Shown here: positions 8,016 to 17,264 of the stretch, in pieces
Layout of the letters: each line of letters opens with the position of its first letter
Position numbering within the stretch: position 1 is the stretch's first letter
Assembly (NCBI RefSeq): GCF_018140925.1
Contig: NZ_CP073315.1
Span: forward strand, 4,154,001 to 4,218,000
Direction of reading: 5' to 3'
Length of the DNA stretch: 64,000 nucleotides
DNA from: Psychrobacillus sp. INOP01
Lineage (GTDB): Bacteria; Bacillota; Bacilli; Bacillales_A; Planococcaceae
Notes under the pieces: model-generated
Database searches by the model: none
What the model was told of the DNA's origin: nothing
Seen by the model: the letters and a program-made list of their open reading frames with translations, nothing else
Made by a program: the position numbers and the translations under genes

Positions 8016-9899
8016 ATGGGTTCAGTTGACCGTTTTATACAGTTCAATAATGAAACTATAGATGCTAGAGAACTAATGCACTATGAAAATGTAGCAAAAG
8101 CTTTAACAAAAAATACGTTTTTAGCAATAAATGAACGTAAACTAATGGAATTTCAACCAGGGGAACAGACTATTTCTTTAAGTGTGTTTTGGAGACATCG
8201 CGAGGAACATGTGATGCGTGCCGGTAGAATGTCTGACATTTTCCTTATGGCAGAAGGATTCTGGAAGTATTTTGATGTATCAAATTGGCAGGATTTTCAG
8301 GAAGAGAAACCAAATAATCTACCAAAATTCATGGATCAGTTGTTGTTTTGTTTAGAAGAATTTCGAATGATCGAAATGATTCAGAAAAAAAGAGTTGGTA
8401 CGCAAAAAACATTTCAAACTCGTATAAAAACTTATATGGATTTTCATAGACAGCAGCTCCGAGTGAATGTACAAAAAGGATTCTTAGCTGACGCATTTAT
8501 AAGTTATTTATATATTTCCCTATATGAAGGTACGATGTATGTTAAGGGCCCAGATATTTTTTATCTAGCAAATAGCATCATTCAAAAGATATACGAATCT
8601 AAAAATACTCAACAATCTATAAATTTGGTTTATCAGCTTTATTTTCTTTTGAGCGAATATGTGAAAGAGGATAGCTTACTGCAATATTACGCAATTATTT
8701 CTTACTCAAGTATAGCAACGAAGGATTTTCACTACCATAAAGGGGTAAAAAATTCTCAAACTGGTGAAGAGGGTGAGAAAGATACGATTGAAGAGATATT
8801 TAGATCTTGGCACCGGGAAAATGAGCAGGAAAATGGTGTGCATCTTCAATATGAACTAGAGCATGGAAGAGATGGAAAAGCGGAACAAGCAGTCGATGCC
8901 GAGGAAGGGCAAGAGGGGCATGAAATTACGTTGACTGGAATGGGTCAGTCTAGCGGTAACAGTAAGGAAGGACAGGTGGAACTATCCAATAATGATCAAT
9001 CCAGTGATTTGAAAAAAGCTGGTAAATCATTTGGTAAAGAACATACAAACGTTGTTTACAAGGAACAACGTATTGTAATCACTAGTCCTTCTGACAATAA
9101 GCATCTACTCTACAAGTACCGTCAGGAGCATGCGCCATATCTAAAGGCATTTGTGCAAGAGATGAAAAAACGGTTAGAGCAAAAACGTCTAGATAAACGT
9201 ACTAACTTAACAAAGGGAAGGCTATCTACAAAATTAACAGCTCTTTGGACAGATGAAAGACCTAAACCCTTTTATAAAAAGAACGCTCCAAGCATTCGAT
9301 TAAATGCCGTTTTTGGTTTGTTAGTTGACGGTTCTGCTTCCATGCAGGATAAGATGGAGGAAACAAGAAAAGCTGTTTTACTTTTTCATGATGTATTAAG
9401 AGAGCTGAAAATTACGCATGAAGTTGTACTGCATTATGAAGATGCTTATGAGGCTACGGAAACATCCCAACCGAATGCATTTGAATGGGTTCATAAGTTA
9501 GAGGATGGGCAAAAAGATAACGGCTTAGATATTCTTTCTATGGTTGCTCATGAAGATAATAGGGACGGGTTTGCAATAAGATGGATGGGAAAACGATTAG
9601 AAAATAGACCCGAGGCTCATAAGTTCCTTCTTGTATTTTCGGATGGTGAGCCTTCTGCATTTGGTTATGCCCAAAATGGTATCATGGATACAGCAGAGGC
9701 AGTGTTAGAGCAGGAGCAACTTGGTATAACTGTTTTACATTTATTTTTAAATGATCAAGAGGCAACAGAGGAGCAGCTGAATTTATTCCGCTTAATTTAT
9801 GATAAGAAATCAGCTACTGCATCTTCATTAGAAAAGTTTTCTGAGGAAACACTTCGATTACTTCGAAAAATGCTTCATCTTGTTGTACAAAGTTCCTAA
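8016..9899 (+). CDS. yojO: VWA-domain partner of MoxR ATPase (CbbO/NorD-like)
   Basis: 627 aa. A helical N-terminal half with an acidic, Gly/Gln-rich linker (about 245-345) leads to a C-terminal von Willebrand A domain with an intact MIDAS start DGSAS (Asp438) and a second metal-loop motif SDGEPS (Asp543). This is the layout of CbbO/NorD/YojO proteins that bind the MoxR ATPase and deliver the substrate. No signal peptide, so cytoplasmic. GAGGGAG precedes the ATG. Separated from yojN by a 214-bp repeat element. Confidence 0.85.
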   Translation: MGSVDRFIQFNNETIDARELMHYENVAKALTKNTFLAINERKLMEFQPGEQTISLSVFWRHREEHVMRAGRMSDIFLMAEGFWKYFDVSNWQDFQEEKPNNLPKFMDQLLFCLEEFRMIEMIQKKRVGTQKTFQTRIKTYMDFHRQQLRVNVQKGFLADAFISYLYISLYEGTMYVKGPDIFYLANSIIQKIYESKNTQQSINLVYQLYFLLSEYVKEDSLLQYYAIISYSSIATKDFHYHKGVKNSQTGEEGEKDTIEEIFRSWHRENEQENGVHLQYELEHGRDGKAEQAVDAEEGQEGHEITLTGMGQSSGNSKEGQVELSNNDQSSDLKKAGKSFGKEHTNVVYKEQRIVITSPSDNKHLLYKYRQEHAPYLKAFVQEMKKRLEQKRLDKRTNLTKGRLSTKLTALWTDERPKPFYKKNAPSIRLNAVFGLLVDGSASMQDKMEETRKAVLLFHDVLRELKITHEVVLHYEDAYEATETSQPNAFEWVHKLEDGQKDNGLDILSMVAHEDNRDGFAIRWMGKRLENRPEAHKFLLVFSDGEPSAFGYAQNGIMDTAEAVLEQEQLGITVLHLFLNDQEATEEQLNLFRLIYDKKSATASSLEKFSEETLRLLRKMLHLVVQSS

Positions 9900-10044
9900 G
9901 TGAGGAAGCTTAATATGTTTATGAACCAAAAAATAGGGAATAAATATAATCGAGGATTTTTCTCGGTAACTTGTTCCTCTTATAAAGTCTCTTAAACAAA
10001 TCACCGAGCACAAACTACAATTTATGGAAGGAGAATCGTTCCTA

Positions 10045-10617
10045 TTGAATTGGTATGAAAAGCTCAATCAATATTTTCCAGTCGATGAAATGAAATCTCG
10101 AGTTCATATGGAAACACTTTTAGCTGATAAAGAAAATGTGTATATAAAAGATGAAGGTCCAAAGCACGTATTGATGTACGTGGAATTTGAAAACTTTATC
10201 TTTGTGGATTATTTATTTGTTTCAAAGGAAGCTCGCGGTGAAGGTCTTGGTCGGAAATTATTGAATAAATTAAAAGAGAAGAATAAGGTTATTTTATTGG
10301 AAGTAGAACCTATTAACTATGAAGATACAGATTCAGAAAAACGTCTAAAATTTTATGCACGTGAAGAATTCAAACACGCAACCCGCATTGGATACTCACG
10401 ACGTTCTCTTGCAACCGGTGAAAGTACCATTTTGGAAATTTTATATTGGTCCCCATCAGATGAAGATGAATATGCAATTTACGAAGCCATGAAATGGACC
10501 TATGAAAATATCCACACGTATAAAGACGAGCATTTTTATGGTGATTCCTATGACTCGTCTCATGAGGTATTAGTGTTTAATGATGAAAGTAAGAAAAACA
10601 TGTTGAAGTCATACTGA
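10045..10617 (+). CDS. GNAT family acetyltransferase
   Basis: GNAT fold with the acetyl-CoA loop motif VSKEARGEGLGRKLLNKL followed by VILLEVEP. The substrate is unknown. The C-terminal third is acidic and aromatic (EAMKWTYENIHTYKDEHFYG) and is not typical of small GNATs. I start at TTG 10045 because GGAAGGAG lies 11 bases before it; the ATG at 10024 would overlap that site. Single gene between the yojO locus and a convergent xpaC-yaaN operon. Confidence 0.75.
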   Translation: MNWYEKLNQYFPVDEMKSRVHMETLLADKENVYIKDEGPKHVLMYVEFENFIFVDYLFVSKEARGEGLGRKLLNKLKEKNKVILLEVEPINYEDTDSEKRLKFYAREEFKHATRIGYSRRSLATGESTILEILYWSPSDEDEYAIYEAMKWTYENIHTYKDEHFYGDSYDSSHEVLVFNDESKKNMLKSY

Positions 10618-10697
10618 TAGAATATAACAATTTAGTCTACCAGGTACTTAACCAGAACAGGGCTTTCTTATAAAATTGTAAATCTAAATAGCAAGAA

Positions 10698-10743
10698 AAG
10701 AATTCATTTTAAATCAATGCTGATTTTTAAATGAATTCTTTTT
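10698..10743. terminator. Bidirectional terminator
   Basis: AAGAATTCATTT / AAATGAATTCTT, 12-bp perfect stem with T run on the plus strand and A run before it, between convergent GNAT and yaaN genes. Confidence 0.8.
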
Positions 10744-10787
10744 GTTAGTATTAAATGTGATTTCTAACCTCTTGTGCTCAATATCTA

Positions 10788-11975
10788 TTAGGAAGAGCGG
10801 TGTTTAGATTGGTCAGCTATGAGGAGAAGACGTTGTTTCAATTCTTCTTCCATGCGACCGATTTCTATTTCTGCAGCTTTTCGTTTTACACGGCCATCTG
10901 CTTGAATACGCATAGTTTCTTCAATTGTTTGCAATAAGTTTTCTTGTGTTTTCTTCAATGTATCGATTTCAACAATTCCTCGTTCATTTTCTTTTGCGGT
11001 TTCAATGCTATTAACCTTTAGCATCTCCGAGTTTTTTAGTAATAGGTCATTCGTTGTTTTAGTAACTTGTTTTTGTGCTGCAACCGCTTTTTGCTGACGA
11101 TTTAATGTTAATGCGATCGCGATTTGGTTTTTCCAAAGTGGGATAGAAGTCATAATGGATGACTGAATTTTTTCTGCAAGTGTTTGATTGGTTTGCTGGA
11201 TCAGACGAATTTGTGGTGCGCTTTGAATCGTTATTTGTCGAGATAGCTGTAAATCATAAACCCTTTTTTCTAGACGATCCACAAATTGAGCCATATCATT
11301 TACTTCTTGGAATGCCATTTGATCATTGGATAGTTCTGCTTTACGTCTTAACTCTGGAATAGTTACATTCACTATGTCATCTCGTTTTAATTCTGCTGCA
11401 GCAATGTATACGTTTAATGCTTGGAAATAGGTTTTATTTTGATCATAGAGTTTATTGAGCATTTGAACATCTTCAACAAGTCCTCGTTTGGAATGTTCCA
11501 ATTGGATTCCAATACGGTCTATTTGTGTACTAAGTTTTTGATACTTAGTCATTAGTTCTTGTACGGATCGATTAACACGACTAAATAATTTTTTGATACC
11601 TGATTTTTTCTCAGTTGATAGTTCCTCTGGATTAATCTGGGATAGTTTACTCATTAAATCACTTAAAATATCTCCAACTGGTCCAATATCCTTCTTTTGG
11701 ACATGGTCTAACATTTGGTGCGAAAAACGGGTGAGTTCTGATTGTGCATTAGCACCGTAGGTTAAAATTGCCTCATAGTTACCAGCTGGAATCTGTTCTG
11801 CTAGTTGGCGAGCCTTTTGTTGCTCTGCTTCAGATAATCTATCTATCAATTTGGTTGGAGTTGCTTCTGTTTCTGCGGAAACGGCTTGTGGTTTGGCAGT
11901 ATCCAAATTAAATGGACTAGATAATAATTCATCCATTAATATATCGTCATTTGTATTTGATAACTTTTCGTTCAT
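10788..11975 (-). CDS. yaaN: Toxic anion resistance family protein (TelA/YaaN)
   Basis: 395 aa, soluble and strongly helical/coiled-coil throughout, with the TelA/KlaA family core. Residues such as [15 protein letters not shown] and the segment [20 protein letters not shown] are characteristic. Family members have been linked to tellurite resistance and cell-envelope stress, but the biochemical role is unknown. It overlaps the xpaC stop by 29 bases, with AGGAG inside xpaC as its ribosome-binding site, so the two genes are translationally coupled as in B. subtilis xpaC-yaaN. Confidence 0.88.
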   Translation of the reverse strand: MNEKLSNTNDDILMDELLSSPFNLDTAKPQAVSAETEATPTKLIDRLSEAEQQKARQLAEQIPAGNYEAILTYGANAQSELTRFSHQMLDHVQKKDIGPVGDILSDLMSKLSQINPEELSTEKKSGIKKLFSRVNRSVQELMTKYQKLSTQIDRIGIQLEHSKRGLVEDVQMLNKLYDQNKTYFQALNVYIAAAELKRDDIVNVTIPELRRKAELSNDQMAFQEVNDMAQFVDRLEKRVYDLQLSRQITIQSAPQIRLIQQTNQTLAEKIQSSIMTSIPLWKNQIAIALTLNRQQKAVAAQKQVTKTTNDLLLKNSEMLKVNSIETAKENERGIVEIDTLKKTQENLLQTIEETMRIQADGRVKRKAAEIEIGRMEEELKQRLLLIADQSKHRSS

Positions 11976-12624
11976 TTTCTGATTCTCCTTCTAAATATAA
12001 AGGTTTTTCTGTTTGTTTAACGGATAATTTGGCAAAATCTAATTCCATTTTAAGGAGCTCCACATCAGAGGCTAGTACATTGTTTAAATCCTCTTCCATT
12101 ACTGTACTAATAGATTCTAGTGTATCACGTGTGTCTTGTAATGCTAATTTCATATCCTTGTTCTTCACTGGTTGTGAAACCAACAATGTATATTTTGATG
12201 TTAGTTCTACAGCAGAATCTAAATGTGCATAAAAGAAATTTTCAGCCTGGTAAAATTTTTTTGGATCAGATTTAACAAGTGAAATAATCCGTTTTGCTAA
12301 TCGATTCATCTCGAATAATTGTTTAAACGAACTGATAGAACGTACTTTCAAATATTGACTATTTAAAGCTTTTATCTTTTTATTAGCTTCTTTTAACTGT
12401 TGTTGAATATGGAAATACTCAGATAGAGTCATTTGATGTTTTTTCATAATCCGTCTTTGTTGTATTTTCTTTATCGTAAAATTAGAGACAACATATACTC
12501 CGATAGCTAAAGCGGAGCTCCAGAAAAATCCACTTTCAACGGAAAAAAAGAAAACAAACCAAGAAGTGATCATAATCGGTATATTTAAGCAATGTCGTAT
12601 GAAGGTTTGAGCTACTTCATTCAT
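11947..12624 (-). CDS. xpaC: XpaC family protein
   Basis: 225 aa. Two N-terminal membrane segments (about 14-50) are followed by a basic stretch and a long helical cytoplasmic domain. The pattern fits the family named after 5-bromo-4-chloroindolyl phosphate hydrolysis. I start at ATG 12624 because GGAGGGA lies 7 bases before it; the longer frame to 12759 runs through the repeat element and is not credible. First gene of the xpaC-yaaN operon, which TelA/XpaC comparisons suggest acts at the membrane. Confidence 0.85.
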   Translation of the reverse strand: MNEVAQTFIRHCLNIPIMITSWFVFFFSVESGFFWSSALAIGVYVVSNFTIKKIQQRRIMKKHQMTLSEYFHIQQQLKEANKKIKALNSQYLKVRSISSFKQLFEMNRLAKRIISLVKSDPKKFYQAENFFYAHLDSAVELTSKYTLLVSQPVKNKDMKLALQDTRDTLESISTVMEEDLNNVLASDVELLKMELDFAKLSVKQTEKPLYLEGESENERKVIKYK

Positions 12625-12640
12625 GATGTTCCCTCCTTTT

Positions 12641-12847
12641 TCCCGCATAACGGGCAGTAATACTCCCACTTCAAAGCTTGGTATCGAGTAACAAAGCATA
12701 AGTGGAGAATAACTCCCCGTAAAAGCCCGAATGGTTCGGACCAACAGGATGTTGGTCACTCAGGCATTGCCGCACGATGTGGCTATTTTTGCCTGAGTTC
12801 AGTTTTTCAATTAGTGGAGGATGAAGAAAATCCGCACTGATTGAAGC
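12641..12847 (-). repeat. Two-hairpin intergenic element, copy B
   Basis: Lies directly 5' of the xpaC ribosome-binding site in the same orientation as the gene. Read on the minus strand, a first hairpin CTTCAATCAGTGCGGA / TCCTCCACTAATTGAA is followed by GGGCTTTTACGGGGAGTTAT, a CTCCACTT / GAAGTGGGAG hairpin and CTGCCCGTTATGCGGG. Same block order as 7787-8000. Confidence 0.78.
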
Positions 12848-12909
12848 TTTACTTTTTCTATACTACTATATACGATTCAATTTGAAGAAGGTTTCATTTT
12901 CAACAAATA

Positions 12910-13191
12910 TTAAACGATATCTGACTCCATAGTGGTATAGCCCTTTAGCTCATCAAAGAATTCGATTCTAAAAGCATTAGTATGAGATAGAGGGGAGACT
13001 CCTTTTTGAATATATTCTAAAAACTCCTCCAGTCGATTTGTATCGCCTTCTATATCAATAACGATAAGTTTGTCGTCCGTTTGTTTGCAACTGCCTTTTA
13101 ATCCAAGGGATTGAGCTTTTTGTTTCACTAAAAATCGAAAACCTACTCCATCTACATCGCCATGCATTTGAATATAAGCACGTTTTTTCAT
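12910..13191 (-). CDS. Acylphosphatase-like protein with altered active site
   Basis: 93 aa acylphosphatase fold. The phosphate-binding loop GDVDGVGFR (11-19, Arg19) is present, but the usual catalytic Asn in the G-x-V-x-N block is replaced: the sequence reads LKGSCKQTDD, with Gln37 at that place. The enzyme normally hydrolyses acyl phosphates such as carbamoyl or acetyl phosphate. With the Asn lost, activity may be low or the protein may only bind ligand. Monocistronic, minus strand. Confidence 0.8.
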   Translation of the reverse strand: MKKRAYIQMHGDVDGVGFRFLVKQKAQSLGLKGSCKQTDDKLIVIDIEGDTNRLEEFLEYIQKGVSPLSHTNAFRIEFFDELKGYTTMESDIV

Positions 13192-13345
13192 AACATAGTC
13201 TCCTAATTTAAAGTTAATAGTATTAACTATAACTTAACTTAAAAAGTAGGAATTTTCAATTTATAAATTCTTAAGACGTATAAGTAGACATTTTATATAA
13301 GAACAGTAAAATATGAGTTAATAAAAAATGTTAGAGGCGATGAAA

Positions 13346-13633
13346 ATGTTTGAAGTAATTTACATGAAAGCGGACTATGAGCCATGGTGGCTTTTTGAAG
13401 GTTGGGAACAGCATATTATAGAAAAACACGCTTTTGAACATGAAACAGAGGCGCGGTCCTTTTTAGATAGGAAACTCATAGAATTACGTGGTATATTTCC
13501 TAAAGAAAAAAGTAAGCATAATATGTATTGGGCTTTTTGGTCAGAAAAGGAACAATGCTTTTGTGAATCATGTGATGATGATTTGCAAATATATCATGGC
13601 TTGATCTGGAATGATCTCAGAGAAACAATTTAG
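13346..13633 (+). CDS. DUF1033 family protein
   Basis: 95 aa, acidic and very aromatic. The N-terminus MFEVIYMKADYEPWWLFEGW is the signature of DUF1033, a small Bacillota family without known function. The third in-frame ATG (13346) is used because AGAGGCG lies 6-7 bases upstream; longer starts at 13328 and 13340 exist. Soluble, no signal peptide. The neighbour downstream is the cold-shock gene with its own promoter. Confidence 0.8.
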   Translation: MFEVIYMKADYEPWWLFEGWEQHIIEKHAFEHETEARSFLDRKLIELRGIFPKEKSKHNMYWAFWSEKEQCFCESCDDDLQIYHGLIWNDLRETI

Positions 13634-13650
13634 AATTGTAAAAATACTCA

Positions 13651-13678
13651 TTGACTAAATTGTAGCAGCTGATATAAT
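13651..13678 (+). promoter_or_regulatory. Sigma-A promoter of the cold-shock gene
   Basis: TTGACT, 16 bases, TATAAT. Places the start of transcription near 13685, giving a leader of about 128 nt before the csp ATG. Confidence 0.8.
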
Positions 13679-13717
13679 TTAATTAACAATTCAAAGTGAA
13701 AAATACCGTAATTATTA

Positions 13718-13780
13718 TTCACATATCCTATGAAGTGATCGATGTGAGATCGGTACTTCATGGAATATGTGAATTTTTTT
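13718..13780 (+). terminator. Terminator-like hairpin inside the csp leader
   Basis: ATTCACATAT...ATATGTGAAT closes a long stem (also ATGAAGT/ACTTCAT and CGAT/GATCG), followed by seven T. It lies between the promoter and the csp ribosome-binding site GGAGG, so it looks like an attenuator or a temperature-sensitive fold rather than a gene-end signal. Confidence 0.75.
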
Positions 13781-13812
13781 CACGTATTGATTAATTTTTT
13801 GGAGGTAATAGA

Positions 13813-14013
13813 ATGAAACAAGGTACAGTAAAATGGTTTAACGCAGAAAAAGGATTTGGGTTTATCGAAGTTGAAGGAGAAAATGACGTATTCGTACACT
13901 TCTCAGCAATCCAAGGAGAAGGCTTCAAATCACTTGAAGAAGGCCAAAAAGTTGAATTTGAAGTAGTTGAAGGTAACCGCGGACCTCAAGCTGCAAACGT
14001 TACAAAACTATAA
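13813..14013 (+). CDS. Cold-shock protein (CspA/CspB family)
   Basis: 66 aa single cold-shock domain, the full family length. RNP1 KGFGFI (13-18) and RNP2 VFVHF (26-30) are intact. It binds single-stranded RNA/DNA and acts as an RNA chaperone. Perfect GGAGGT ribosome-binding site. Strong own promoter at 13651 and a structured leader, suggesting post-transcriptional or attenuation control. Which paralogue (cspB, C or D) cannot be told. Confidence 0.95.
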   Translation: MKQGTVKWFNAEKGFGFIEVEGENDVFVHFSAIQGEGFKSLEEGQKVEFEVVEGNRGPQAANVTKL

Positions 14014-14020
14014 GAGTACA

Positions 14021-14053
14021 AAGAAGCACACCTTAATGATGTGCTTCTTTTTC
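14021..14053 (+). terminator. Terminator of the cold-shock gene
   Basis: AAGAAGCACA / GTGCTTCTT stem with T run; also overlaps the stop of the convergent lipoprotein gene. Confidence 0.85.
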
Positions 14054-14681
14054 ATTTTATATATTCAATAACTGAGGATACTGTAAATGGATCTTCAGAC
14101 GTATTTGAGACATAATCTCGTTGAATTTCCCCATAATCCTCGGCAAAATATTTCCTCATAAGATTTCCTTGTTCATCTATTTTTTCCAATACAATTACGT
14201 TTTCGAAAGTCTGTAAATCAGTTTCCACTGTTGTTGTTGCCGAAGTTATTCGCCAACCATTAAATTCATTTCCAACTTCTAAAGGCAATTCCAAATAGAC
14301 GGAGATGTCCTCCATTGTTTTTAGTTCCTCAAGAGATGGATTAGCTTCTTCATATGCTTCGCTTTGTTCATTGATAAGAGTAATTTGGGTAGGTGATATT
14401 TTATAATATCTTCTCGTAACCGTACCGCCATTATCTTCATACGTAGCTACGTAATTATCGTATAGATAGTGGGTCTTTAATGTAAAAGTGGCATATTCGT
14501 TGCCTACTCCTTTAAATTTTGCAGTGGAATTATCCTTTAAAAAATAATGCTTTAAATTTGTTCCTTCTTCTATGCCTATTTGAGTCTGTGCTTTTGATGA
14601 TTCATGAGGTTCTGATGACTGTTCATTCGTACAAGAAAAAAGAAAAATAATTGGAATTAACATTACTAAAAGGTTTTTCAT
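14052..14681 (-). CDS. Hypothetical lipoprotein
   Basis: 209 aa. N-terminal hydrophobic signal ending in lipobox LFSC (Cys17), so exported and lipid-anchored. The mature part is mostly beta-prone with repeated Thr/Val-rich strands and no catalytic motif I recognise. Monocistronic, convergent with csp. Function unknown; the fold suggests a small extracytoplasmic beta-sheet domain. Confidence 0.75.
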   Translation of the reverse strand: MKNLLVMLIPIIFLFSCTNEQSSEPHESSKAQTQIGIEEGTNLKHYFLKDNSTAKFKGVGNEYATFTLKTHYLYDNYVATYEDNGGTVTRRYYKISPTQITLINEQSEAYEEANPSLEELKTMEDISVYLELPLEVGNEFNGWRITSATTTVETDLQTFENVIVLEKIDEQGNLMRKYFAEDYGEIQRDYVSNTSEDPFTVSSVIEYIK

Positions 14682-14816
14682 TATAATCCTCCTCCCTCAT
14701 AGTATAAGTCTTCCTTCTTAGATTACATCCTTGTAGGAGGATTAGACGCAAGAAAGCCAATAATGTTTCAAATTGTCTTTTTTTTGGTATAGTGAAAAGA
14801 GAAAGGGGATAGGACC

Positions 14817-15305
14817 ATGAATGTAGAACTCAAAAAAGAATTACCAACCTATGAGGAACAGCAAGACTTCTATATAAAATTACGTTCTAAAATCACAGAC
14901 TATGTAGATAGTAAATCAGGTAAAGTAGGAAAGTTTACTCCATATCTTTTGTTTGCGCCGGATTTATTTCATTTATTGGTGAAGTCGTTGTTTGATGATC
15001 GATTAGATGCTAAGAGTAAAACACTTGTTGGTAGTGGGATATTGTATTTCATTACTCCGATAGATGTATTACCTGAAGGATTGGTAGGACCAGGTGGTTT
15101 TATCGACGACATTATTGTAGCTACCTTTGTAGTGAATATGTTATTAAATAAATTTTCGCCAGAAGTGATTGAAGAGCATTGGGCTGGAAATGAGAAATTA
15201 TTAGACGTACTGAAGAAGGTTTCCGAAACAAGTGATACATTACTAGGGAAATTACCGACAAGATCATTACTCGGTAGATTTATCAAAACATCAAAAAAAG
15301 GGTGA
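14817..15305 (+). CDS. YkvA/DUF1232 family membrane protein
   Basis: 162 aa. The DUF1232 core is SGILYFITPIDVLPEGLVGP followed by GFIDDIIVATFVVNMLL, a short hydrophobic hairpin with the conserved P-x-D-x-x-P pattern. Members are membrane-associated and of unknown function. ATG is preceded by GAAAGGGGATAGG. A terminator overlaps its stop. Alone between divergent lipoprotein and convergent ykpA genes. Confidence 0.85.
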   Translation: MNVELKKELPTYEEQQDFYIKLRSKITDYVDSKSGKVGKFTPYLLFAPDLFHLLVKSLFDDRLDAKSKTLVGSGILYFITPIDVLPEGLVGPGGFIDDIIVATFVVNMLLNKFSPEVIEEHWAGNEKLLDVLKKVSETSDTLLGKLPTRSLLGRFIKTSKKG

Positions 15306-15333
15306 GGAAACTAAAGTTTACCTCTCCCTTTTT
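15299..15333. terminator. Terminator after ykvA-like gene
   Basis: AGGGTGAGGAAAC / GTTTACCTCTCCCT stem with A run before and T run after. Confidence 0.75.
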
Positions 15334-15380
15334 CTCTTATATAAGTTAAAGCATTTTATGTTTTGCAGCTAGTGTATATC

Positions 15381-16982
15381 TTAAAGATTTTGTGATTCTT
15401 TCCACTCTAGGAACTCATCGTAAGTCAATTGTTTATCTAAAATTGAACCGTCTTCGCGGATTTCAATTACGCGATTTGCAATTGTTTGGATGAACTGATG
15501 GTCATGAGATGTGAAAATCATAGCACCTTTGAATAATGTAAGGCCATTATTTAATGCTTGAATAGACTCAAGATCCAAGTGATTCGTTGGTTCGTCTAGT
15601 AATAATACATTCGATTCCGAAAGCATCATTTTAGAAAGCATGCAACGAACTTTTTCTCCACCTGAAAGAACTGAAGGTTTTTTCTTAACTTCTTCCCCTG
15701 AGAAAAGCATACGACCTAGGAATCCTCGTAGAAATGTTTCGCTTTCATCATCAGGCGAATACTGACGTAACCAGTCTACTAGCGATGGTTCACTGCCTTC
15801 AAAGTACTTTGCATTGTCAAGCGGGAAGTAGGCACGGGTTGTAGTAATACCCCAACGTATTGAACCTTCGTTTGGTTCTTCTTCCTCAGCTAGAATACGT
15901 AATAATGCTGACTTCGCTAATTCATCACCTAGGAGAATAATTTTGTCTTCTTTATTCATCGTAAAGCTCAAATTGGTGAAGAGTTTTTTGTCTTCTGTAG
16001 AATGACCTAAATCTTGAACTTGTAAAACATCATTTCCGATTTCACGTTTCATCGCAAAGTTTACATATGGATATTTACGAGACGACGGTCTGATATCATC
16101 GAGTTCTATTTTGTCTAGCATTTTCTTACGAGATGTTGCTTGTTTGGATTTAGAGGCATTGGCACTAAATCGAGCAATGAATGCCTGTAGCTCTTTAATT
16201 TTCTCTTCTTTTTTACTATTTTGATCTGAAGCTAATTTGGAAGCCAGTTGACTTGATTCATACCAGAAATCATAGTTTCCAACGTAAACTTGAATTTTAC
16301 TGAAATCTAAATCCGCAATATGTGTACATACTTTGTTCAAGAAATGACGGTCATGGGATACTACGATTACAGTATTATCAAAGTTAATAAGGAAATCTTC
16401 CAGCCATTGAATAGCTTTAATGTCTAAATGGTTAGTAGGCTCATCTAGTAATAGTACATCTGGTTTACCAAAAAGGGCTTGAGATAAAAGAACTTTTACC
16501 TTTTCCGAACCAGTTAAATCAGCCATTTTCTTTTGGTGCATGTCATCAGGAATACCAAGACCTTGTAAAAGTATTGCTGCTTCTGATTCCGCTTCCCAAC
16601 CATTCAAGTCAGCAAATTCGCCTTCTAATTCGGCTGCACGCATACCATCTTCATCTGAAAAATCCTCTTTCATGTAGATAGCATTTTTTTCATTCATTAC
16701 TTCATATAAACGTTTGTGCCCCATCATAACTGTTTCTAAAACAGTGTACTCTTCGTATTCGAAGTGATTTTGTTTTAAAATTGCTAAACGTTCATCTGGG
16801 TTCATAATGACATTGCCTTCTTGTGCCTCAATTTCACCAGACAAAATTTTGATAAATGTTGACTTACCTGCTCCATTTGCACCAATCAATCCATAACAGT
16901 TTCCTGGTGTAAACTTTATATTTACGTCTTCGAACAATTTACGGTCACCAAAACGAAGACTTATGTTACTTACTGCAATCAT
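15381..16982 (-). CDS. ykpA: ABC-F family ATPase YkpA
   Basis: 533 aa with two ABC domains and no membrane part. Walker A GANGAGKST in domain 1, TGSEKVKVLLSQAL as an altered first signature (SGGE-type expected, here TGSE), LSGGEKVRCMLSKM in domain 2, and two LLLDEPTNHLD boxes. The linker KQATSRKKMLDKIELDDIRPSSRKYPY is typical of the YkpA/YbiT subgroup. ABC-F proteins bind the ribosomal E site; YkpA is a housekeeping member rather than a resistance factor. AGGAGG precedes the ATG. The 282 bases upstream hold no gene. Confidence 0.85.
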   Translation of the reverse strand: MIAVSNISLRFGDRKLFEDVNIKFTPGNCYGLIGANGAGKSTFIKILSGEIEAQEGNVIMNPDERLAILKQNHFEYEEYTVLETVMMGHKRLYEVMNEKNAIYMKEDFSDEDGMRAAELEGEFADLNGWEAESEAAILLQGLGIPDDMHQKKMADLTGSEKVKVLLSQALFGKPDVLLLDEPTNHLDIKAIQWLEDFLINFDNTVIVVSHDRHFLNKVCTHIADLDFSKIQVYVGNYDFWYESSQLASKLASDQNSKKEEKIKELQAFIARFSANASKSKQATSRKKMLDKIELDDIRPSSRKYPYVNFAMKREIGNDVLQVQDLGHSTEDKKLFTNLSFTMNKEDKIILLGDELAKSALLRILAEEEEPNEGSIRWGITTTRAYFPLDNAKYFEGSEPSLVDWLRQYSPDDESETFLRGFLGRMLFSGEEVKKKPSVLSGGEKVRCMLSKMMLSESNVLLLDEPTNHLDLESIQALNNGLTLFKGAMIFTSHDHQFIQTIANRVIEIREDGSILDKQLTYDEFLEWKESQNL

Positions 16983-17264
16983 GCTAGTACCTCCTAAAAT
17001 TCACAATGTATTTATTATAGCATGAAATATGAACAAATTCTATAAATCGTTGATTTTATAGGGTTTGAAGGTACTTCAATAAATGACTTGCCCCAAAATT
17101 GGATCCATTAGCTTGTAAGCTTGACTGAACAGGGATTCAGATCCTACTTCTAACTCCGCTATTATAATAATAAACATCTCTTATTCCCAAAAAATACTAC
17201 TATTTAAGTAATATATTACCTTTATAATAGCAAAAGTAACTACTTTATTATTAGGAGTGTTTTT

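Noticed and set aside
12625-12759. N-terminal extension of XpaC
   Set aside because: It runs through the repeat element and past a better ribosome-binding site for ATG 12624.
17040-17170. Further copy of the two-hairpin element upstream of the SLH gene
   Set aside because: There are some palindromic bits (AGCTTGTAAGCTT) but the shared blocks of copies A and B are absent.
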